From an uncultured Arenicella sp. (lineage in GTDB: Bacteria; Pseudomonadota; Gammaproteobacteria; Arenicellales; Arenicellaceae): a stretch of 64,000 bases of DNA. Position 1 is the stretch's first letter, and the number at the start of each line of letters is the position of its first letter. Under the pieces are notes generated by a model. It was not told the origin of the DNA. It searched no databases and saw nothing but the letters and a program-made list of their open reading frames with translations. Both the position numbers and the translations under genes were made by a program. Location: the NCBI GenBank assembly GCA_937922925.1, contig CALAKU010000008.1:51853-115852 (forward strand), in the 5' to 3' direction. Of the stretch, positions 28,559 through 38,547 are shown in pieces.

Positions 28559-30769
28559 ATGATTCGACTTTTTCTTACTTTACTTACTAGCCTTGTTTTA
28601 CTATCGGCTTGCCAACCTGACTCATCGGCGCCCAGTGCTCCGCAATCCAATTCTATGTCTGAGATTTCTAAGTCTGAATTATCTAATTCTAAACATCGTC
28701 GTCTAAAGCAACTAAGTAGTGCAGCCCCGCTTGCACCAACCATTGATTACAGCGCGCAGTATCATGGACGAACCTTGAGTGACCCATACCATTGGTTGAA
28801 AGATCAAGACTATCCACAAGTAAATGACGAACCAGTGCTTGACTATTTAACAAAGGAAAATGCGTACTACGATAAATTTTTGAGTCCACACAAAGGTTTT
28901 GTTGAAACCGTTTTTCAAGAATTCAAAGGTCGCACGGATGAGCAAGAAACTTCGGTACCTTACATTGATAATGGCTACGAGTATCGTTGGTTTTATAAGC
29001 CTGGCCAAGATTACCGAGTTCGCGCCCGCAAAAACCTAGAGACCGGCGAAGAGCAAGTGTTTCTGGATGAAAATATCTTAGCCAAAGATCATGAGTACTT
29101 TGTGTTAGGCGATTGGGACATCAGCGCAGACAATAAAACTTTGGCGTATTCTTACGATACCTCAGGGGATGAGCGTTATCGAGTTGCGTTTATTGACTTG
29201 GCCAGTGGCCAAGCTTTGGCCGATACCTTAGAAGATGTGAGCGGGCAAATTGCGTTCAGCTCAGACAATAAAAAAGTAATGTACGCTCTCTTGGAGCAAG
29301 ACCGATGGCTAGCTAAACACATCAAGGTGCACACTATTGGCCAGACACAGGCAGACGATGCGACGATTTACTTTGAAGAGGACGACGGCTTTTTTCTTGG
29401 TTTTGGTTTAAGCAGTTCTAAGGAATACATGTTGATTGTCAGCTCGCAAAGCCAAGTGAGCGAAACCTATGCGCTGGCCGCTGATTTTAGTGGTGAACTA
29501 AAACAATTGGTCTCTCGAGACAAAAGCTTTACGCAGTCGGTCGATCACGCTCATGGGCACTTTTACATTTTGGCCAACGATACGCATACCAATTTTCGCC
29601 TAGCAAAAGTTTCCGATCAGAATCCAAGCTATAGCCAATGGGAAACCTTGATCGAAGGTAGCGACGATTCCTATCTAATTAACCTTAAGACCTTTGATGG
29701 CTTTATTGCTTTGAAGACCCGCGACCAAGGTCTTGAAGCTTTGTCGATACGAGACTACCAAGGCGACACGCGCGCCATCCCGTTTCCAGAGGATTTGTTT
29801 ACGGTTGATATCGGTGTTAACCCAGAGTTTGGTCAAGATCATTTAAGACTCTCGTACGAGTCAATGATTACACCGGCCTCGGTCTACGATTATCAGTTAA
29901 GCACTCAGAAGTTGATTGAGCGCAAGGTGCAAAAAATTCCTTCCGGCTACGATAAAACTCAATATGAAACCAAACGCCTGATGGCCCCAGCGCGCGATGG
30001 CACGCTAGTGCCGGTTTCGTTAGTTTATAAAAAAGGCATGACTCGAGACGCTTCTCAACCAGTGTGGTTATACGGATACGGTGCGTATAGCATTACTGTC
30101 GACCCGAGTTTTTCCAGCGCGCGTTTAAGTGCCTTGGATCGTGGATTTATCTACGCCATTGCGCACGTGCGTGGCGGTGCGATGATGGGCTATCAATGGT
30201 ATCTCGATGGCAAACTAAAAAAACGTCAAAACACCTTTACTGATTTTGTCGATGTGGCTCAATTTTTGATCGACGAAAAGTATACTGCCAAGGGAAATAT
30301 CTCTATCTCTGGGCGCAGCGCAGGCGGCGAATTAATGGGTGCAGCGGTCATACAAGCTCCGGAACTATGGCGATCGGTAAATCTAGGGGTGCCGTTTGTG
30401 GATGTGCTCAATACCATGCTCGATGCGAGCTTGCCGCTTACGCCGCCAGAATGGAAAGAGTGGGGCAATCCAATAGAAAGCGCCGACGATTATGATTTGA
30501 TAGAATCCTATTCGCCGTACGACAATATTGAAAAACGCGACTACCCCCCAATGTTTGTAAGCGGTGGCCTAAATGATCCAAGGGTTACCTATTGGGAGCC
30601 CGCCAAATGGGCCGCTAAGATGCGTGCAAACAAAACCGATGATAATTTGTTGGTGATGCGCATGAACATGGGAGCAGGTCACTTTGCTAATAGTGGTCGC
30701 TACGGGCGATTGAAAGACTATGCCGAAGAATACGTGTTTATGTTTTTAGCCCATGGAATCACTGAATAA
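28559..30769 (+). CDS. S9 family peptidase (oligopeptidase B-like), predicted lipoprotein
   Basis: Lipobox LLSACQPD; SGRSAGGELMGA nucleophile motif; SGGLNDPRVTYWEPAKW; internal ATG at 28559. Confidence 0.9.
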   Translation: MIRLFLTLLTSLVLLSACQPDSSAPSAPQSNSMSEISKSELSNSKHRRLKQLSSAAPLAPTIDYSAQYHGRTLSDPYHWLKDQDYPQVNDEPVLDYLTKENAYYDKFLSPHKGFVETVFQEFKGRTDEQETSVPYIDNGYEYRWFYKPGQDYRVRARKNLETGEEQVFLDENILAKDHEYFVLGDWDISADNKTLAYSYDTSGDERYRVAFIDLASGQALADTLEDVSGQIAFSSDNKKVMYALLEQDRWLAKHIKVHTIGQTQADDATIYFEEDDGFFLGFGLSSSKEYMLIVSSQSQVSETYALAADFSGELKQLVSRDKSFTQSVDHAHGHFYILANDTHTNFRLAKVSDQNPSYSQWETLIEGSDDSYLINLKTFDGFIALKTRDQGLEALSIRDYQGDTRAIPFPEDLFTVDIGVNPEFGQDHLRLSYESMITPASVYDYQLSTQKLIERKVQKIPSGYDKTQYETKRLMAPARDGTLVPVSLVYKKGMTRDASQPVWLYGYGAYSITVDPSFSSARLSALDRGFIYAIAHVRGGAMMGYQWYLDGKLKKRQNTFTDFVDVAQFLIDEKYTAKGNISISGRSAGGELMGAAVIQAPELWRSVNLGVPFVDVLNTMLDASLPLTPPEWKEWGNPIESADDYDLIESYSPYDNIEKRDYPPMFVSGGLNDPRVTYWEPAKWAAKMRANKTDDNLLVMRMNMGAGHFANSGRYGRLKDYAEEYVFMFLAHGITE

Positions 30770-31661
30770 TAATTCAGCTAATGCGATTGACCCTCAGTTT
30801 GTCGACTATCTTGTCGACAAACCGTGCCTAACCTATGTGCAACCCAAAGATTCCGCTTTGCGAAAGTGGGTTGTCACGCAACTCGAATTTGCTCTTGGCC
30901 GAAAGAAGCTTGAACGCGTTTATTGGCGTTTAAAAGAATCCCCCTTTGACGTAACAACCTTTTTCGGGCGTGCCATTCGTGCTGGCGGTTTAGACGTTGA
31001 GCATCTTGGTTTGCAACCGAATGAAATCAGGGTTGATGGCCCCATGGTTATTTTGGCCAACCATCCCTTTGGAATTGTGGATGGAATGGTCTTGTGCGAT
31101 ATCGCGGCCAAGATGCGCGGCGATTTTCGTATCTTAATTAATTCAGTTTTGTGTCAAGACGCCGATCTGGTGCCGCATTTTTTGCCTGTGGATTTCGAAA
31201 ACACCAAGCGTGCGACGAAAACCAATATACGCTCGAAACAGTTGGCACTGGATGCTTTATCGCAGAATATCCCCTTACTGGTTTTTCCTAGTGGCATGGT
31301 TTCGACTGCCTCTAAGCTGGGTTTTGGGCAAGTGAAAGACAGCCCCTGGACAACCTTCGCGGCTAAGCTGGTGCGCCAATCTAAAGCGACCGTGCTGCCG
31401 ATTCATTTTCATGGGCGTAATAGCCGTAAGTTTCATGTGGCTTCGCATATCGCTGAGCCGTTGCGAATGGGAATGCTAATGCACGAAGCTCTGAATAAGT
31501 TTGGTGGTAGAGTCAGTGTCACGATTGGTGAGCCGATTGAATGGCGGTCGCTGGAACATCACGAATCTCGTCGTGCCCTAACGGAAGCGCTCTACGAGCA
31601 AGTGCAACAATTAGGCACCGATCATTCAGGCGCCGATAGAGTCAACAGCCTAAACGGATAG
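30753..31661 (+). CDS. lysophospholipid acyltransferase family protein
   Basis: ILANHPFGIVDGMVL (NHx4D variant) and LLVFPSGMVSTA. Confidence 0.85.
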   Translation: MESLNNNSANAIDPQFVDYLVDKPCLTYVQPKDSALRKWVVTQLEFALGRKKLERVYWRLKESPFDVTTFFGRAIRAGGLDVEHLGLQPNEIRVDGPMVILANHPFGIVDGMVLCDIAAKMRGDFRILINSVLCQDADLVPHFLPVDFENTKRATKTNIRSKQLALDALSQNIPLLVFPSGMVSTASKLGFGQVKDSPWTTFAAKLVRQSKATVLPIHFHGRNSRKFHVASHIAEPLRMGMLMHEALNKFGGRVSVTIGEPIEWRSLEHHESRRALTEALYEQVQQLGTDHSGADRVNSLNG

Positions 31662-31689
31662 CGTGTACTAGTAACTGAACTCGCTCGGC

Positions 31690-32142
31690 TTAATCTGGGT
31701 TAAGAATAAGATTGATAATGGGCGTGATCCGAGCAGGGGCGCCGCCTTGATCGCTTGGTTCAGGATTGTCTTGAGGTGGTGATGGGTCAGGAGGATCTGT
31801 AGGCGGGTCTGGGTCTGGATCTGAGTTGATGCGAGTAAAGGTGACGCCCACAGTTCTTGAGCTAATCATAATGACTTCGCAATCTTGATTCCCTGAGCAA
31901 CTTCCACTCCAAGAATCGAATTCCCAGCCCAAAGCTGGTTGGGCCCGCACTTCGACTAAATCGCCAAAATCAAAGCCGGCACTGGCGGCCGTACAGCCTA
32001 TTCCGCAGAACAAACCCGAGGGCCGTGTCGTAATCAAACCTTGGCCTTCTTTTGCCACAAACAAAACTTGCTCATTCAATTGCGCATAGGCAGTTGGTGC
32101 AGCCCACATCAAAGCGAGAAGCGCAACGAGTCTAATCGACAT
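31690..32142 (-). CDS. hypothetical secreted protein with InlB-type repeat-like segment and Pro/Asp-rich tail
   Basis: Signal peptide; GLITTRPSGLFCGIGCTAASAGFDFGDLVEVRAQPALGWEFDSWSGSC; PDPDPPTDPPDPSPP linker; AAAGGAGGT Shine-Dalgarno upstream. Confidence 0.7.
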   Translation of the reverse strand: MSIRLVALLALMWAAPTAYAQLNEQVLFVAKEGQGLITTRPSGLFCGIGCTAASAGFDFGDLVEVRAQPALGWEFDSWSGSCSGNQDCEVIMISSRTVGVTFTRINSDPDPDPPTDPPDPSPPQDNPEPSDQGGAPARITPIINLILNPD

Positions 32143-32394
32143 GTCAGACCTCCTTTAACAACAGCCCCAAGGCTTAACCGCAACCCACACAAAATAACAG
32201 TCGCTCAGCATAATGTAAGCACCAGTCTATATTGAGATAGCTTAAGAGAACGGTAATCTATGTCAATAAACTGGTGTTAGCCGCAATGTGTCCAAATTGA
32301 GGTACTATCCATTCCAACAATAGAGTCGATTACGGTTTCGTTGGCGGCTATCTAGCTTGCGACGAATTAATGGCTTATTTGAAAGAGGTGTGGC

Positions 32395-32817
32395 TTGGCT
32401 CAATGGCAACAAAGTGAAGTAATAATCAGAAGCGAAGGGCGTTCGATAATTGAGGTCGGGCATCATGTTCAAGCGAAAGTAGAAGAGTCGGCAATTCAAA
32501 TTGGCCTTTGCCATGTGTTCTTGCTGCACACCAGCGCCTCACTTATTTTGTGTGAGAACGCCGACCCCACGGTGCTTACCGATTTAGAAATGATCATGCA
32601 GAGATTGGCGCCAGACGGTGACCCGGCTTATCAACATAATTATGAAGGCGATGATGACATGGCCGCGCATGTGCGGTCGGTATTGACGACCAATGACGTA
32701 AGTCTACCGATTGGTAATGGCCGACTTAAGTTGGGAACTTGGCAAGGGCTATTTCTGTTTGAGCATCGTTATCAACCGCATCGTCGTCGACTGGTCGTTA
32801 CCATTACAGGGAATTGA
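32395..32817 (+). CDS. YjbQ family protein (UPF0047)
   Basis: LLHTSASLILCENADPTVLTDLEMIMQRLAP, GTWQGLFLFEHR. Confidence 0.9.
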   Translation: MAQWQQSEVIIRSEGRSIIEVGHHVQAKVEESAIQIGLCHVFLLHTSASLILCENADPTVLTDLEMIMQRLAPDGDPAYQHNYEGDDDMAAHVRSVLTTNDVSLPIGNGRLKLGTWQGLFLFEHRYQPHRRRLVVTITGN

Positions 32818-33002
32818 GCGCCAGAAGCGACGCGTTGCTGACCACGTCAAGTGACGGTGACGACCGCCGTCAATTCTTGGTTTGGGAACAAGGTCGCCTG
32901 ATTGTCGATGCGCCTTCAGCACGATTGCTGCGAAAGCTCTCGGTATTGGCTAAGCACTTGGATGCTAAGTTAGTGATTCCTAAAACACGTCGTTTGCTCT
33001 GA
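32814..33002 (+). CDS. small hypothetical protein
   Basis: 62-aa ORF overlapping the yjbQ stop with protein-like composition; TTG start. Confidence 0.35.
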   Translation: MSARSDALLTTSSDGDDRRQFLVWEQGRLIVDAPSARLLRKLSVLAKHLDAKLVIPKTRRLL

Positions 33003-33061
33003 GGCATGTGACTATGTTGGGGGCTTTGTTGAGGGCTTATAGTCGTGGCCATGCCTGGGCT

Positions 33062-33295
33062 TTAAAATACCCCAAATAGCCTGACTCCAAATACCATGCC
33101 AGCGCCTAAGTAGAGGCTACAGAGGATCAAGCCAATACCCCAAACCCACATCCACATAACCCCGCCTTTGCGCCCGAGAATGGTGAGCGCGAGGCCAATT
33201 ACCACGCCTAAGATCGCTGTTAGCACCAGCATGTCGTCACTCGCATGAACCGCTAGTTGTTCTTTGGGAATTTCGCCTTCTCTGTAGCGTGCCAC
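33062..33295 (-). CDS. small membrane protein (77 aa)
   Basis: Two hydrophobic segments; plausible ORF. Confidence 0.5.
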   Translation of the reverse strand: MARYREGEIPKEQLAVHASDDMLVLTAILGVVIGLALTILGRKGGVMWMWVWGIGLILCSLYLGAGMVFGVRLFGVF

Positions 33296-33311
33296 AATTG
33301 GTTAGCCAAGC

Positions 33312-34658
33312 TTAGTCTTTGTTGCGCATGGTGCAAAATTCTTCGGCGGTGCTTGGATGAATTCCGACCGTTGCATCGAAATCGGCTTTCGTCGCCCCCG
33401 CTTTAATGGCAATGGCGATACCTTGCATGATCTCCGCTGCGTCTGGCCCAACCATATGCGCGCCAACGACTTTGTTACTCGTGGCGTCTACCACGAGTTT
33501 CATCATGGTGCGCTCAGTGTTGTCAGTGATCGTGTGTTTGAGAACACGAAAGCTTGAAGTATACGTGTCTACCTCACCGTAGTGGTTTCTGGCCTCTGAC
33601 TCGCTTAAGCCAACGCTGCCTACGGGCGGTTGCGAGAAGACCGCTGAAGGCACATTGCTGTGATCGGCCAGCCGAGGCTTATTGCCAAAGACCGTGTCAG
33701 CAAAAGCGTGACCTTCCATCGTAGCCACTGGCGTTAAGGCTATGCGATCGGTTACGTCACCAACCGCAAATATGTGTTCGATATTGGTTTGAGATTCTTT
33801 ATTAACGCGGATCTCGCCCTTTGCCCCAAGCTCTACACCAGCGGCGCCCAGATTCAAATCGCCAGTATTGGGTGCGCGCCCAGTAGCAAATAGAACGCAA
33901 TCCACCTCAAGTAAGGTGCCGTCGGTAAGCGTGACCTTGCGGCGACCCTCAGAGGTGAGTTCGATTGCCGTGACGTTAGTATCGGTTCTAAGATCAATTC
34001 CTTTTTTAACGATCTCTTCTTGCAAGTGTTTGGCGACTTCGTCATCGAAGCCGCGCAGAATTTGCTCACCACGATAAATCAAATGTGTGTCGCTGTTCAT
34101 GCCATTGAGAATGCCTGCAAACTCAACAGCAATGTAACCGCCGCCAACCACAATCGCCGACATCGGCTGTTGTTCTAGATGAAAAATCTCGTTCGAGCTA
34201 ATGGCGTACTCGATGCCTGGAATGGCTGGCATAAATGGGGTGCCGCCGGTTGCAATCAGAATTTTGTCAGCGCTGATTTCTTGTTCACCAACTTGAATGG
34301 TATTGGCGTCAATAAATTGGCCGCTGCCGTGCAAAATTTCAACACCGGCATTCTTTAATAAGTTTTCGTATATGCCGTTGAGCCGATCGATTTCAGTGTC
34401 TTTGTTGCGAATCAGTGTTGACCAATCAAAGCCATTGACCGAAACATCCCAACCATAGAACTGACTGTCGTGAAAGTCTTCATGATAGTGAGCTGCGTAG
34501 ACCATCATTTTTTTTGGTACGCAGCCGCGAATAACGCAGGTGCCTCCGTAGCGGAATTCTTCACAGATGGCGACTTTGGCGCCGTGACCTGCTGAGATAC
34601 GCGCGGCTCTAACGCCGCCAGAACCGCCACCAATGACGATAAGATCATAATGTTGCAT
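33312..34658 (-). CDS. gorA: glutathione-disulfide reductase
   Basis: GGTCVIRGCVPKKMMVYAAHYHEDF redox-active site and C-terminal VGIHPSTAEEFCTM. Confidence 0.93.
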   Translation of the reverse strand: MQHYDLIVIGGGSGGVRAARISAGHGAKVAICEEFRYGGTCVIRGCVPKKMMVYAAHYHEDFHDSQFYGWDVSVNGFDWSTLIRNKDTEIDRLNGIYENLLKNAGVEILHGSGQFIDANTIQVGEQEISADKILIATGGTPFMPAIPGIEYAISSNEIFHLEQQPMSAIVVGGGYIAVEFAGILNGMNSDTHLIYRGEQILRGFDDEVAKHLQEEIVKKGIDLRTDTNVTAIELTSEGRRKVTLTDGTLLEVDCVLFATGRAPNTGDLNLGAAGVELGAKGEIRVNKESQTNIEHIFAVGDVTDRIALTPVATMEGHAFADTVFGNKPRLADHSNVPSAVFSQPPVGSVGLSESEARNHYGEVDTYTSSFRVLKHTITDNTERTMMKLVVDATSNKVVGAHMVGPDAAEIMQGIAIAIKAGATKADFDATVGIHPSTAEEFCTMRNKD

Positions 34659-34675
34659 GATTAAATCCGGTAAAT

Positions 34676-34703
34676 AAGAAAAGGGCTCTGATAACAGAGC
34701 CCT
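34676..34703 (-). terminator. Rho-independent terminator of rpoH
   Basis: Minus strand AGGGCTCTG-TTAT-CAGAGCCCT followed by TTTCTTA. Confidence 0.7.
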
Positions 34704-34741
34704 AGTGTAGTAACTAATCGAATAATGTCACGATGAATCGG

Positions 34742-35596
34742 CTAAAGCGTGATTTGCCCCTTCATTTTTTGCATCGCCCGTTTTTCGATTTGTCGGATGC
34801 GTTCAGCAGAGACATTAAACTCGGCAGCAAGGTCGTGCAGTGTCGCCTTGTCTTCGCTTAACCAGCGCCGCTCTAAGATAGTGCGGCTTCGGTCGTCTAG
34901 GTCGGCAATCGCTGTGTATAAAGCATCTCGATTGTTGTTGCTGGACTGGTCTTTCATCACCAATTGCTCAGGGTTATACCGCATGTCGGGCAAATAGCCT
35001 GACGGGCTGGTGCTGAATTCGTCATCATCGTTGTCTTGGCCGTCGAATGAGACATCAGACGACGTCATTCTTTGTTCCATCTCGCGCACGGTCTTAACCG
35101 GAACATCAAGATCGGAAGCCAATTTCTGCGTTTCTGATTCGTTCAATGCGCTTAAGGTCTTGCGTGATTTACGTAGATTAAAGAACAATTTTCGTTGTGC
35201 CTTAGTCGTTGCAACTTTAACGATCTTCCAGTTTTTAAGTACGTATTCGTAGATTTCGGCTTTGATCCAATGCACCGCATAAGACACCAAACGGATGCCG
35301 CGATCTGGGTCAAAGTTTTTGACGGCTTTCATCAAGCCAATATTGCCTTCTTGGATTAGATCAGCAATGGGTAAGCCGTAGCCGGTAAACCCTTTTGCCA
35401 CGTGCACTACATGGCGTAACTGCGATAAAACCAACTCTCGAGCGGCCTCTACGTCGTCTTTGTCTCGGTATTGACGGGCCAAACGAGCTTCATGCTCTGC
35501 CGTTAAAACAGGCGCATTGTTAGCGGCTTTTAAAAAGCTGGCTAAATTCGTCTCCTGGTTTGGGGCCAGGGATACTGTGGCTGCACTTGTTGTCAT
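34742..35596 (-). CDS. rpoH: RNA polymerase sigma-32 factor
   Basis: LIQEGNIGLMKAVKNFDPDRGIRLVSYAVHWIKAEIYEYVLKNWKIVKVATTKAQRKLFFNLRK (RpoH box); ATG at 35596 with GGAG upstream; next to ftsX. Confidence 0.95.
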   Translation of the reverse strand: MTTSAATVSLAPNQETNLASFLKAANNAPVLTAEHEARLARQYRDKDDVEAARELVLSQLRHVVHVAKGFTGYGLPIADLIQEGNIGLMKAVKNFDPDRGIRLVSYAVHWIKAEIYEYVLKNWKIVKVATTKAQRKLFFNLRKSRKTLSALNESETQKLASDLDVPVKTVREMEQRMTSSDVSFDGQDNDDDEFSTSPSGYLPDMRYNPEQLVMKDQSSNNNRDALYTAIADLDDRSRTILERRWLSEDKATLHDLAAEFNVSAERIRQIEKRAMQKMKGQITL

Positions 35597-35679
35597 GTTC
35601 GATCTCCATGCCTCTTTGAAACCATTTTCTGAGGCGGTTGTGGGGAAATAGCCTGTATTTACCCTAATTGAGACCAATT

Positions 35680-35706
35680 TTAGCACTCAGCTATTGCGAG
35701 TGCTAA
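35680..35706. promoter_or_regulatory. CIRCE element (predicted HrcA operator) upstream of rpoH
   Basis: TTAGCACTC-AGCTATTGC-GAGTGCTAA: both 9-bp arms match the consensus exactly with a 9-nt spacer. Confidence 0.93.
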
Positions 35707-35844
35707 TAAATTTATTTTCTTTTAATAATGAAAGTTTTACTAAATGTAAAATTTCATGAATTTAAGTAATACCAGCTTGTTCTTTAGTTTGCCCAGGCGA
35801 ATCGGCGCACTAATCCTAATAACGAGGGTATATCTGAGTAATTT

Positions 35845-36774
35845 CTATGAGGGTTTGATCTTGCGCAGGTGTTGGGCGACTGCCCAGCGAGCCGATAACC
35901 AACCCAGTGTAATGCCGATTAACACTAGGCTACCGATCTCCATAAGAGTCGGTTGATGGACAAAGCCACTGCTTTGGTACGCCGCTGCGAGCTGATCAAA
36001 CGGTTTGGCCACAAGGCTGGCCGCGATTAATAAAAACACCAGCGAGACTACGCTGCCAAACAAGCCAAATAAGCTGCCGTAGTAAAGAAATGGCCGACGT
36101 ATAAAGCCGTTAGTGCCGCCAACCAACTTGGTGATTTCGATTTCGTCGCGCCGGTTGTAAATGAGTAATTTAATGGTATTGCCAACGATCAATACCAATG
36201 CCAAAAAAAGCAATGCACTGAGTAATACCGAGATGCGGCTGAACGCATTCAACATGGCATTAAATCGGTCTGTCCAGGCCAGGTCTAGGCGTACTGAGTC
36301 AATGCCATCAAATTGAGAAAGCTCTTGTTCAAGTGCTTGCAGATGCTGAGCATTAGCGAAACCGCTTTTGGGCATTACAACAATCGAAGCGGGTAAGGGG
36401 TTTTCACCAATAAACGCCAGTTCAGAGTCCAGGTTTCCGCCACCACGTCCGGCGAGAATTCTAAATTCGGCAAGCGCGTCATCGGGGCTTAGCAACTCGG
36501 CAAGTTCTATTTTCGGGTGCAGCTGAATCTCATCAAAGATCAATTGAGCCGCACCATCGCTTATGTCTTTTTGCAGAAAAACGGTGAACTGGGGCTGGCC
36601 TTGCCACTGGCCACTCAGGCTTTTTGCGGTTTGAATACTCACAAACAGTAGGGCTGGAAGGAGCAAGGTGACAGCAATGATCAATATGGTATTGATGCTC
36701 GCCATGGGCGTGCGCGCCATATCGCCGAGTGTGGCAAACAGCACTTGCAGATGACGCGTGAGGTAGCTACCCAT
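35845..36774 (-). CDS. ftsX: cell division ABC transporter permease FtsX
   Basis: Position before ftsE; FtsX architecture. Confidence 0.92.
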   Translation of the reverse strand: MGSYLTRHLQVLFATLGDMARTPMASINTILIIAVTLLLPALLFVSIQTAKSLSGQWQGQPQFTVFLQKDISDGAAQLIFDEIQLHPKIELAELLSPDDALAEFRILAGRGGGNLDSELAFIGENPLPASIVVMPKSGFANAQHLQALEQELSQFDGIDSVRLDLAWTDRFNAMLNAFSRISVLLSALLFLALVLIVGNTIKLLIYNRRDEIEITKLVGGTNGFIRRPFLYYGSLFGLFGSVVSLVFLLIAASLVAKPFDQLAAAYQSSGFVHQPTLMEIGSLVLIGITLGWLSARWAVAQHLRKIKPS

Positions 36775-37426
36775 GTTCTATCAGCGCCCCTTCGTTCAAG
36801 TGCAGTGTTCGTTTTCCCATCCGCTCTATCTGCCTTAGGTCGTGCGTGGCAATGAGAACGGTGACGCCAACCTGATTAAAGTCGGCAAAAATGTCCATTA
36901 TTTCGTCAGACAAGTCTTCGTCTAGATTACCGGTAGGTTCGTCGGCTAATAGGATCGACGGCCGATTGATCACCGCGCGAGCAATACCAACACGTTGTTG
37001 CTCGCCGCCTGACAAAGTAATGGGCAGTTGCTTTTCTTTGCCATGCAGCCCAACCTTGCCTAGGGCCGCGCGCACTCGTTTCGCAATCTCATTGCGAGGC
37101 ATGCCTAGTACAATTAGTGGCAGCGCAACGTTGTCGAACACGGAGCGGTCCATTAGCAGTTTGTGGTCTTGAAATATGACGCCAATCTCGCGGCGTAGTG
37201 CCGGGATCTTGCGCTCAGGGAGTCGCCCTAGATTTTTCCCGTCTACTAATACTTGGCCTTGAGTAGGCCGCTCTATACGCGTGATGAGTTTGAATAAGGT
37301 GCTCTTGCCAGCACCGGAATGACCAGTCACAAACACCATCTCACCTTGAGCTATCTCCAAGCTGACGGATTTCAGGGCTTCATGCCCATTGGGGTAGCGT
37401 TTGCTAACTTGGCTTAGTTGAATCAT
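36767..37426 (-). CDS. ftsE: cell division ATP-binding protein FtsE
   Basis: GHSGAGKST Walker [15 protein letters not shown] signature, [10 protein letters not shown]. Confidence 0.96.
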   Translation of the reverse strand: MIQLSQVSKRYPNGHEALKSVSLEIAQGEMVFVTGHSGAGKSTLFKLITRIERPTQGQVLVDGKNLGRLPERKIPALRREIGVIFQDHKLLMDRSVFDNVALPLIVLGMPRNEIAKRVRAALGKVGLHGKEKQLPITLSGGEQQRVGIARAVINRPSILLADEPTGNLDEDLSDEIMDIFADFNQVGVTVLIATHDLRQIERMGKRTLHLNEGALIEHG

Positions 37427-38460
37427 GGTAGTGCTGGAATCAAGGCCTCGGCAAAGGTTTTGGCTTCGAAACGTTTGAGATCATTGTAACCTTCTCCAAC
37501 GCCAATGTAGCGAATCGGCAGCCCGTATTTCTGGGTGATGGAGATGGCCAAGCCACCTTTGGCGGAGCCATCCAGTTTGGTTAAACAAACGGAGCTGACA
37601 TCGACGGCCTTGTGAAAGTGGTCGAGTTGAGACAAGGCATTTTGGCCAGTTCCAGCATCAAGTATTTGCATAACTTCATGCGGCATAGACGGGTCTAAAT
37701 TGGCGAGCACTCGGTTGATCTTTTGTAGCTGCTCCATCAAGTCGCTTTGAGTATGCAGTCGCCCCGCGGTATCAATCATTAACACATGTGCGCCTTTGAC
37801 AATGGCAGAATTCAAGGCATCGTGAGCGACCGCGGCGGCATCCGCGCCATGGCCTTGTGCGACCACTGGAATATCCATTCGGCTACCCCATTCTTTAAGC
37901 TGCTCAACCGCGGCGGCTCGAAAGGTATCGGCTGCGGCCAGCATCACAGACTTTCCTTGGTCTTGGAATTGTTTGGCGATTTTGGCGGTGGTTGTGGTTT
38001 TGCCAACGCCGTTAACGCCGACCATCAGCATGACATAAGGGCGTTGGTGTAATACATTCCAATCTTGCTCGGCTGGTTTGAGCATGATTTCAATTTCGTC
38101 GCGCAAGCCTTGTACAACCTCTGTAGCGGTTTGAAGCTTGTCACTTTTGACCCGTTCGCGCAGGCGCTCAACCAATTTTAAGCTGGCGTCGACCCCGATA
38201 TCGCTAGTGATCAAAACTTCTTCAAGATCATCAAACAAATCGTCGTCTAGATCAAACGAGCCTTTAAAGACATGCCCAAGTTTACCTAAAAGACTGGAGC
38301 GGCTTTTATCCAGGCCATCTTCAACCGTAGCGGGCGAGGCCGCTTCTGGTTCAGTTGAATCGGTTCGGCGACCAAAAAAGCGGCTCAGGCCTGATTTGCG
38401 CTGCGGTTGATTCGCTGAATCTTCGGCTGACTGTTTGTTTGGTGAGTTGGAATCACTCAT
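37423..38460 (-). CDS. ftsY: signal recognition particle receptor FtsY
   Basis: MVGVNGVGKTTTTAKIA, DTFRAAAVEQL, DTAGRLHT, TKLDGSAKGG. Confidence 0.97.
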   Translation of the reverse strand: MSDSNSPNKQSAEDSANQPQRKSGLSRFFGRRTDSTEPEAASPATVEDGLDKSRSSLLGKLGHVFKGSFDLDDDLFDDLEEVLITSDIGVDASLKLVERLRERVKSDKLQTATEVVQGLRDEIEIMLKPAEQDWNVLHQRPYVMLMVGVNGVGKTTTTAKIAKQFQDQGKSVMLAAADTFRAAAVEQLKEWGSRMDIPVVAQGHGADAAAVAHDALNSAIVKGAHVLMIDTAGRLHTQSDLMEQLQKINRVLANLDPSMPHEVMQILDAGTGQNALSQLDHFHKAVDVSSVCLTKLDGSAKGGLAISITQKYGLPIRYIGVGEGYNDLKRFEAKTFAEALIPALP

Positions 38461-38547
38461 AGTTTGGATTGCTAAGACGCTTAGCGTTGCGGTAAGGTTC
38501 GCGAGACTGTAAACCCCAGTATTGTAGGCATTGCGACAAAAATCACA

